DNA of 50,798 nucleotides from Candidatus Scalindua sp. (GTDB taxonomy: Bacteria; Planctomycetota; Brocadiia; Brocadiales; Scalinduaceae), in assembly GCA_021777035.1 (NCBI GenBank), contig JAIQZR010000094.1, positions 1-50,798 on the forward strand, written 5' to 3'. Positions 44,942-50,798 of the stretch are shown in pieces. The position numbers were made by a program, and so were the translations under genes. The notes beneath the pieces were generated by a model. It was not told the origin of the DNA. It worked only from the letters and a program-made list of their open reading frames with translations, and did not search any database. Positions within the stretch are counted from its first letter, which is position 1. The number at the start of each line of letters is the position of its first letter.

Positions 44942-47254
44942 TCATGGATTAAAGACAATCTTGCTGCTGCCTATATTACCCTCATAATCTAACGCGTTGA
45001 TAACGATGGTATGTTCATCAGAAGATATATAGGGGATTTCAAGAACAAATGTCTCTTCCGTTGAATCAAAAATCTTGTCTTCCGGGAAAGCGGTTTGCCA
45101 ATCTCCTGAATCTATAGAGTACTGAATATCTGTTATATTACACATTTCATCCTTTGCGGTGCCAGAGACAATTATTGCATAACCGGGACTACCGTTGTTA
45201 TCAATTGCGTCGGAGTCAATAACCGTTTTAAGATTTAATACTACCGGTCTTGTGTTATCGACAAGAAAGCTATCACTCTCCTCTTCTTCCTGCAGTGCAA
45301 ATTCCAGTGGATTATCAAGGCCATCACACGCAATGACCCTCGCTTGATAGTATCCATCAGGAATTCTATTTATATTCCAATAGAATTCTGTTTCTTCTTT
45401 AACATCTCTTTCAAGATTCATCCACTTGCTTTCATCGAGGCTCTTGTATTCAAGATCAAATTCCAATCTGTCATTATTGGGATCTTCCGCTTCCCAGGAT
45501 ATTAGTTTCCTTGTCTCGTTAGAGGTGGTTTTGTGGATCTTGCGACTGCGATCCAGATATACATCATCTGGAGAAAACAGGCCCTCTTCCTGCATGCCTG
45601 AGACGTTGCTATTATCTGATGTATTACCAGGCAAGTGACCTACCGTCGCAACCTCAACTCTCCTTATGACCGGAGGTTGATTTTGTGGTAAGTAAGCGAT
45701 GCAGACATTGTTAAGGGAAGGTGTAATTTCAGAATCATCGGTAGTAAGAGTAGCTCGATATTGTATAAAACGGGCCGAAGGGTTTTTTATTTTTTCACGG
45801 TTTGATTGGTATCCTTGTGTCCAGTCACTCCATGTAACATCCGGGTTTCTATTATTTCCGGATCTTGTGGACAGTTTAATATTTGTTTGTAACGGCATTG
45901 TCCCTTTCCATGATATACATCCCCACGAAGAAATATATGTTGTGTCGTGCACAATGGATTCATAGGTTCCTTTGTGAGAGTAAGTGCTTGATAATCTATA
46001 AATGTTTGCATTGTTACCGGTTGCAATATAATTGGTTCCGTCTTTATACGTAAGGATATCTAAAACCTGAGATTCACTAAAATCATAAAGCAAGCTGGCT
46101 TCATTGTTACTATCAATTTTAAACATCGCTGCCTTGTTTCCCGTACCAACAAGAATGTTATTGTTGGTATCGATGGTCAGGCAAAGAATTAAGCCCTCTA
46201 CTGCAAATATTTTTCTTACCCTTCCATCCTTATCTATCCGGTATACTGTGTTCATTTCCGGGGCCTCCGGCATTTCGCTCATACCGTTTTCTGCATAGGC
46301 GTCTCTCGTGAGGAAAGGAGCAGTTGTCTCTATATCATTTTCAGACAAAAAACCATTCAACCAGACATCGCGTGGTTCACCTGGAAAATTTTCCATAAGT
46401 AACGGCAGCAATACATCCGGTTGCACAGGTGGTGCTGGAGCGCGTAGCGCCGGAGGTGTACCTGCTGATGTCCCTGCGTATAAAACGCCATTTTTATCTA
46501 TGGCAAGGCAATGGATTTCATCTTCATCCGCATCATAAATTACAGAGGCATCGCCATTTGACGTTATCTTGTAAATAAGTCCTTCAGGCTCACATGATGC
46601 ATAAATATTATCATCATTATCAATAACAAGATCGAGTATGTTTGAAGATGGTGAGTCAAAAAAAACAGATGGAATACCTTTGTCTGAGATTTTGTAGATA
46701 ACGCCATTGTCGCCTGTAGCCGCATATAAGTTGCCGCTTGTGTCAGAAACCATGTCCCATATATAAGGCCAGGGGAGTTCACAGAACATCTCTCCTTCGC
46801 CCTTCGATGTGATCCGATAGATCCTGCCGTGAGGCAAAGTGCCAGCAAAAATATTTCCTGCAGAATCTATAATAAGGGTCTGGACATGCAGTTCAGGAGT
46901 TTTATAATATTCTACGACATTCCCATCGTGGCCAACCTTGAATATTGAACCTGGGTCACCGGTACCTGCAAATAACGAATCTGTGCCATCTGCCACTAGA
47001 CACCATGTATATGCAGCAGGTAATTCATTTACTTTGCTTATGTTGGGTGAAAGTGTAAATTTCCCAGAACTACTTACCGATACATTTTGCAACTTTCCTT
47101 TTGAAATGTCTGTCGGGTCTATATTCGCCCACATTTTGGTCGTAACCGCATAAGTAAATTGTGTGTTTAATACGAAGAAAGTAAAGCCCATCAAGATGAT
47201 GAACAATTTAAATATTTTTATCATTAACAAATAGTAGGGAGGGTATTTACCCAT
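44942..47254 (-). CDS. Secreted beta-propeller protein
   Basis: A long exported protein (~760 aa). The signal peptide is hydrophobic (IKIFKLFIILMGFTFFVL, end near AVTTK). Residues ~75-430 hold repeated strands of NHL/Kelch-like form (for example LVIDNDDNIYASCEPEGLIYKI and LAIDKNGVLYAGT), typical of a beta-propeller. A C-terminal half has FnIII/Ig-like segments (residues ~530-770). Starting at 47224 (MIKIFKLF) would give a cleaner signal peptide, while ATG 47254 has a GAGG site. It starts 25 bp after the S55 peptidase stop in the same direction, so the two form an operon and probably act together outside the cytoplasm. Confidence 0.83.
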   Translation of the reverse strand: MGKYPPYYLLMIKIFKLFIILMGFTFFVLNTQFTYAVTTKMWANIDPTDISKGKLQNVSVSSSGKFTLSPNISKVNELPAAYTWCLVADGTDSLFAGTGDPGSIFKVGHDGNVVEYYKTPELHVQTLIIDSAGNIFAGTLPHGRIYRITSKGEGEMFCELPWPYIWDMVSDTSGNLYAATGDNGVIYKISDKGIPSVFFDSPSSNILDLVIDNDDNIYASCEPEGLIYKITSNGDASVIYDADEDEIHCLAIDKNGVLYAGTSAGTPPALRAPAPPVQPDVLLPLLMENFPGEPRDVWLNGFLSENDIETTAPFLTRDAYAENGMSEMPEAPEMNTVYRIDKDGRVRKIFAVEGLILCLTIDTNNNILVGTGNKAAMFKIDSNNEASLLYDFSESQVLDILTYKDGTNYIATGNNANIYRLSSTYSHKGTYESIVHDTTYISSWGCISWKGTMPLQTNIKLSTRSGNNRNPDVTWSDWTQGYQSNREKIKNPSARFIQYRATLTTDDSEITPSLNNVCIAYLPQNQPPVIRRVEVATVGHLPGNTSDNSNVSGMQEEGLFSPDDVYLDRSRKIHKTTSNETRKLISWEAEDPNNDRLEFDLEYKSLDESKWMNLERDVKEETEFYWNINRIPDGYYQARVIACDGLDNPLEFALQEEEESDSFLVDNTRPVVLNLKTVIDSDAIDNNGSPGYAIIVSGTAKDEMCNITDIQYSIDSGDWQTAFPEDKIFDSTEETFVLEIPYISSDEHTIVINALDYEGNIGSSKIVFNP

Positions 47255-47279
47255 CCTATCCTCTAAAAGACGGTTAAAA

Positions 47280-49100
47280 TTAACTCTTTTCGTCTACAAA
47301 CAGATTAATAGTCTGTTTGCCATTGATAAGCCATTCTGTCGGAATTCGTTTAACTATTTCACTCCACAATGGAGTGATACCACTTTGATTTGACATGGAC
47401 ATTATGTTTAAGAAAGAGTTTGGCAACGAAGGAAAATCCTCACCCATATACGTCAAACCTTTTTTATTTAATAGAATTTTAACGATTATGTTATTGTTAC
47501 GTTCTCCATCTTCAAAGTGATGTACTAACTGTTCAAAACTGGACGGTGAAAAATGCCCCGGAGCGCTTGCCATTTCCAGCATTTTACTGTTCAGAGCATC
47601 ACATACAATTATCTGTATTCTGCTCCCGGAAGCTACATCATCAGGTATCTTAATTTTCACTGGTATAGATGTGTGGCCCCGTGTATATGGTCTTAATCTG
47701 ACATCTATAAGAACCTCCTCTCCAGGAGAAACCAGTTTCTTACTAACTCTGATATTGTCAATAAAGGCAATACGGTTCTGCCCTGAGATATTGATTACTA
47801 ATTTGATAGATTCTATCTTTGTAGTCTTGAATTTATTATTGAGCAACACGGTAATCGGCTCAATAACGTTGTAAATTGGCAACCAGGAGGGGCCTGAATC
47901 GGAAAATTCATTTTCAATACTGACAGGTTCTTCTCTACCGGCAACACCAATATCAAGCTTTAAAGCAATAGATTTGTCCCCAATAGTTTTTTCAGTAGCA
48001 AGCAGTGTGTTCTCAACTGCCATTTGTACAAGAAGTGGGGTCAATATTTTATCGTGAACCACTTCAAAGTTATATGTAACATTTAACGATCCTTGTACCT
48101 CTATCTGGCAAGGTATCATTTGAGTATATTCCCCAATTTTCCCGGCAATAGCTGACCTCCTGTCTTGTGTGATCCTTCCAATGATCTTGACTGGTGATGC
48201 CATTTTAGTTGAGCTGGCCTGGCTTGCAAGTATAGTATGTACCTCCGCCGTTGCCATCGGCAGATCCGTATTGCCTAGTTGAATTATTGGATGACCAAAA
48301 GCAAGAATATCATTACCGTCTCTGTAGGTTACAGTCCCGATTGCAGAAGCGCTCAAATCACCCCTGATTATTTCAACTGCAACAGATGAACCGGGCATGA
48401 AGTCTTGCAGATCTGCAGGTACATCGTTATTACCACTGCTACTATGTAGAGAAAACCTTTCTATTTTACCAAACAGGGGGCTTATCCTTGTCAGACTCTT
48501 ATAATCGAATCCTGAGACAATTAACGGTGTTTGAATGGGTATCAGATCAAGCATAAATGGATGTGGCGAATTGGTGCTTTCAAACATATCGTCTTCATGC
48601 AAGCTGCCATAGGATTTTAATCTAGCTATTACATCTGGATCTTGTGAATTAAGCGAGGCACTCCAGGTATTGTCTTTATCGGCAGGAATACTATTTCTGT
48701 TTTGTGAATCAATTTTTAATACCTCCATCATTGCCCTTATGGGAGTTACTCCGGCTATTGCATCTTTAGAATAGCTCCATCCATGAGATACTGCTCCTAT
48801 CAGTTTGCCATCTATATAAACCGGACTGCCGCTCATACCGGAAATAATACCGGTTTTTTCTAAGGGGCCACCTGTCATCTTTACAAGAATCATGTCGGTT
48901 CTTGCTTCCCAGTTTTTTAATACTCCAAGCACTTCTATATCAAATGACTCTATCTGTTTCCCGGAAAAAACCGTTCTTCCATAACCCTTCATGCCGGGTG
49001 TAATTTCGTCAGTATCCATTGTCTCCCATGCAAAAATTAAATGCGATGAGAGCATCAATACTGCACAGCAGATAAATAGTATTTTCTTTGTATTTTTCAT
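47280..49100 (-). CDS. S55 (SpoIVB-like) peptidase-domain protein, secreted
   Basis: A 606-residue exported protein with a signal peptide (~1-24). The peptidase S55 motif GMSGSPVYIDGKLIGAVSHGW is at residues ~88-108 (Ser90/Ser92), followed by AGVTPI, and the other half of the fold, GTVTYRDGNDILAFGHP, is at ~255-271 (His270). SpoIVB has the His motif before the Ser motif, so here the order is reversed (see findings). The C-terminal ~250 residues are beta-rich with no recognised domain. Expected role: processing or sensing of an envelope protein, possibly the cotranscribed propeller protein. The spacing of 25 bp supports one operon. Confidence 0.85.
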   Translation of the reverse strand: MKNTKKILFICCAVLMLSSHLIFAWETMDTDEITPGMKGYGRTVFSGKQIESFDIEVLGVLKNWEARTDMILVKMTGGPLEKTGIISGMSGSPVYIDGKLIGAVSHGWSYSKDAIAGVTPIRAMMEVLKIDSQNRNSIPADKDNTWSASLNSQDPDVIARLKSYGSLHEDDMFESTNSPHPFMLDLIPIQTPLIVSGFDYKSLTRISPLFGKIERFSLHSSSGNNDVPADLQDFMPGSSVAVEIIRGDLSASAIGTVTYRDGNDILAFGHPIIQLGNTDLPMATAEVHTILASQASSTKMASPVKIIGRITQDRRSAIAGKIGEYTQMIPCQIEVQGSLNVTYNFEVVHDKILTPLLVQMAVENTLLATEKTIGDKSIALKLDIGVAGREEPVSIENEFSDSGPSWLPIYNVIEPITVLLNNKFKTTKIESIKLVINISGQNRIAFIDNIRVSKKLVSPGEEVLIDVRLRPYTRGHTSIPVKIKIPDDVASGSRIQIIVCDALNSKMLEMASAPGHFSPSSFEQLVHHFEDGERNNNIIVKILLNKKGLTYMGEDFPSLPNSFLNIMSMSNQSGITPLWSEIVKRIPTEWLINGKQTINLFVDEKS

Positions 49101-49325
49101 TTTCTTATAAAGAATTATAGTTGTTATTTTATCAGAACTTATCAGCTTGTTATTTTATTGTCAAGGTGAAAAGATCCCGTGTGGTACATTAACATTCGCC
49201 GCTTAACCTTCAATTTCTCCGGTATAATAAACATTGATATTACAATTTAAAGGTGATATATTTTAGGAAATTAATTAAAAAGATTTGATTCCCTTTTAAG
49301 GTGTTTAAGAATTCAGGATTTGTTG

Positions 49326-49385
49326 ATTACACCTCTCTTTCAAGAGGATTCCGGTATTAGATTCCTCTCGAAAGAGAGGTGTAAT
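49326..49385 (+). terminator. 25-bp-arm hairpin followed by a T-run
   Basis: Left arm 49326-49350 and right arm 49361-49385 are inverted copies matching at 23 of 25 positions, with a 10-bp loop, and TTTTTA follows on the plus strand. It looks like a strong rho-independent terminator for a plus-strand transcript, but no plus-strand gene precedes it in this gap (49101-49484). It may instead be a repeat element or end an unseen short RNA. A CCTTAGGGTTCGC copy lies just downstream at 49401. Confidence 0.5.
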
Positions 49386-49400
49386 TTTTATATTCACTTA

Positions 49401-49413
49401 CCTTAGGGTTCGC
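49401..49413. repeat. Second copy of CCTTAGGGTTCGC
   Basis: Identical over 13 bp to 10024-10036. Both copies are intergenic; here it lies between the hairpin and tsaC. Confidence 0.4.
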
Positions 49414-49484
49414 AAAAAAATAACTACTTCAAACCGGCAGGAAACCAAAGACCGAATCCTTCTTAATGTAGTAAAGTTGATTCT

Positions 49485-50117
49485 ATGACAGCTATAACTC
49501 TCAACATGAAGGACGCAAATGCTTATAAGAGAAATATTAAGATGGCTGCAAATGCGTTGATCTCAGGCAAAATTGTCGCATTTCCAACTGAAACCGTGTA
49601 TGGTTTGGGAGTGTGTGCAGACAATCATACTGCCATGGATAATTTATATAGTGTTAAGCAAAGACCCAGAGACAAGAGATTGTCCATTATGATATCAAGT
49701 CCTGATGAGATAGCAAGGTACACAAAGCATGTACCACCAATTGCTGAAAAATTCATTAGTGCATACTGGCCTGGTCCTTTAACTATTATCCTGGAACTTG
49801 AAGACGGTAGTACCGTGGGTTTGAGAAATCCGGATAACCGTGTTATAAGAGATCTCATAAATACAGCAGAAATACCAATTGCTTCTACAAGTGCAAATAT
49901 CTCAGGAGAAGCTCCTGCAATAGATGCGCAACAGGTAATAAACAACTTTTCAGAAAAAATTGATGTTGTTCTTGATGATGGGTATACAGAATCAGGTAAG
50001 CCTTCTACTATTGTTAAAATCAGGGACAATGCATATAAAATCATTCGTCATGGTGTAATTGAAGAAGAAAGGCTTAAAAGGTGTTTAAATGAAAATTGCT
50101 TTAGCATCGGATCATAG
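49485..50117 (+). CDS. tsaC: Threonylcarbamoyl-AMP synthase (TsaC/YrdC type)
   Basis: The 210-residue protein makes threonylcarbamoyl-AMP for the t6A37 modification of tRNAs reading ANN codons. The motif AFPTETVYGLG (~31-41), KQRPRDKRLSIM and STSANISG are the substrate and nucleotide contacts. The length is that of the single-domain TsaC type, without the extra Sua5 domain. ATG 49485 precedes the core by ~30 residues; ATG 49506 is an alternative. The stop overlaps rpiB by 29 bp, so translation is coupled. Confidence 0.95.
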   Translation: MTAITLNMKDANAYKRNIKMAANALISGKIVAFPTETVYGLGVCADNHTAMDNLYSVKQRPRDKRLSIMISSPDEIARYTKHVPPIAEKFISAYWPGPLTIILELEDGSTVGLRNPDNRVIRDLINTAEIPIASTSANISGEAPAIDAQQVINNFSEKIDVVLDDGYTESGKPSTIVKIRDNAYKIIRHGVIEEERLKRCLNENCFSIGS

Positions 50118-50532
50118 AGGATTTGACTTTAAAGATGTAGTTGCCAGGCATCTTTCAGATATGGGTCACGAACCCGTTGATTTTGGAACTGAAAATTGCA
50201 GTGACTCTGTAGACTATCCTGACTATGGACTGAAGGCTGCAAAGGCCGTTTCAAGTGGAGAATGCGAACATGCTATCTTGATATGCGGAACAGGACTGGG
50301 TATGTCTCTAATAGCAAACAAAGTAAATGGCGTACGGGCAACGGTATGCCATAATCCATATACTGTGGAGATGGGTAGACGACACAATGATGCAAATGTG
50401 CTCTGTTTAGGTGTGGACGTAATAAATCATGACTTGCTGGAGGAGATGTTAAAACTGTTTATTGAAACAGCGTTTGATGGCGGCAGACATGCCAGGCGAG
50501 TTGAGAAGATTATGGATGCAGAATCTAACTGA
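50089..50532 (+). CDS. rpiB: Ribose 5-phosphate isomerase B
   Basis: RpiB interconverts ribose 5-phosphate and ribulose 5-phosphate in the pentose phosphate pathway. The 147-residue protein starts MKIALASDHRGFDFK, with the active-site Cys66 in ILICGTGLGMS and His88 in VCHNPYTVEMGRRHND. Length and motifs are standard. The start lies inside the tsaC end (29-bp overlap), with an AAAAGGTG-like site before it. Confidence 0.97.
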   Translation: MKIALASDHRGFDFKDVVARHLSDMGHEPVDFGTENCSDSVDYPDYGLKAAKAVSSGECEHAILICGTGLGMSLIANKVNGVRATVCHNPYTVEMGRRHNDANVLCLGVDVINHDLLEEMLKLFIETAFDGGRHARRVEKIMDAESN

Positions 50533-50611
50533 CGTTGCATGTCTGTTTTTAATATAAACTGTTTGATATATGGAATTCAAATTTCTTATCTTTAATAAAA
50601 AGGATGAAGAT

Positions 50612-50798
50612 ATGGTGGTATATATGAGAAATCTTCTGTTTTTTGCTCTATTCGTAGCTCTTACTGCAATCTATGCTGGGGATTCTTTTGCTCGTATTGT
50701 CCCACAAGAGGATTCACAGGTAGAACTCCTTTATGTCACCGGGCCTAACGGTAATCCCTTGAGAGGGGCGGAGGATCATGAGCAGTTACTACACATTG
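50612..50798 (+). CDS. Secreted protein, N-terminus only (cut by window edge)
   Basis: The frame from ATG 50612 begins MVVYMRNLLFFALFVALTAIYAG, a signal peptide with likely cleavage after DSFA, and runs off the window after 62 codons (RIVPQEDSQVELLYVTGPNG). A ribosome site AAGGA precedes it. An in-frame ATG at 50570 would lengthen the N-terminus by 14 residues, but the signal peptide argues for 50612 or 50624. The visible part shows no family. Confidence 0.7.
   Translation, partial: MVVYMRNLLFFALFVALTAIYAGDSFARIVPQEDSQVELLYVTGPNGNPLRGAEDHEQLLHI

Overview
The window reads as AT-rich bacterial chromosome carrying about 45 protein genes, several small repeat elements and two gene relics. No rRNA, tRNA, CRISPR array, prophage or intact transposon was recognised. 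Housekeeping genes (uvrC, surE, groEL/groES, dnaJ, grpE, yacG, der, hisS, aspS, recG, tsaC, rpiB) show a free-living Gram-negative-type bacterium; several lipoprotein signals and periplasmic-type proteins fit an outer-membrane organisation. The mix of PEGA-repeat protein, two bactofilins, duplicated groEL, kinesin-light-chain-type TPRs, S55 peptidase plus beta-propeller, and HydE/HydG maturases is compatible with an anaerobic planctomycete (for example an anammox-like lineage). That assignment is an inference from gene content, held at low to moderate confidence.

Layout. 1-2.4 kb: minus-strand PEGA-repeat protein cut by the window edge. 2.8-6.2 kb: uvrC facing a dicarboxylate/glutamate-type symporter. 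6.5-11 kb: a minus-strand run of a FmdB zinc ribbon, an ABC-F ATPase, a HAD phosphatase, a decayed UspA remnant and two intact universal stress proteins. 11.2-12.8 kb: arsenic module (arsR, acr3) with a readable promoter/operator, divergent from a secreted FnIII-like protein. 14.8-19.0 kb: a sodium:solute symporter facing the radical-SAM pair hydG and hydE; hydE carries an N-terminal HypC-like domain. 19-22.4 kb: lipoproteins, a cyclase, a cupin-SHOCT lipoprotein and surE. 22.6-26.6 kb: a GspE/PilB ATPase with an enlarged N-terminus, yjbQ and two bactofilins. 27-33.4 kb: protein-folding island groEL-groES-groEL-(terminator)-dnaJ-grpE-fmdB-yacG. 33.4-36.2 kb: membrane protein and der. 36.4-37.9 kb: two convergent VapBC-type toxin-antitoxin pairs. 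38-43.7 kb: hisS, aspS, recG, with a DUF433 relic between the synthetases. 44-49.1 kb: TPR protein, then a secreted beta-propeller and S55-type peptidase pair. 49.5-50.5 kb: tsaC overlapping rpiB, then a cut-off secreted protein.

How genes work together. HydG builds an Fe(CO)2(CN)-cysteine synthon that HydE processes for the [FeFe]-hydrogenase H-cluster. The HypC-like domain on HydE, which in [NiFe] maturation carries an Fe(CN)2CO unit, suggests a built-in iron-diatomic carrier; this is the most unusual observation here. HydF and the hydrogenase are not in the window. The chaperonin island has two GroELs with very different C-terminal tails around one GroES, and dnaJ-grpE without dnaK. Several palindromic or REP-like elements sit in intergenic gaps, one of them inside the hydE-hydG junction.
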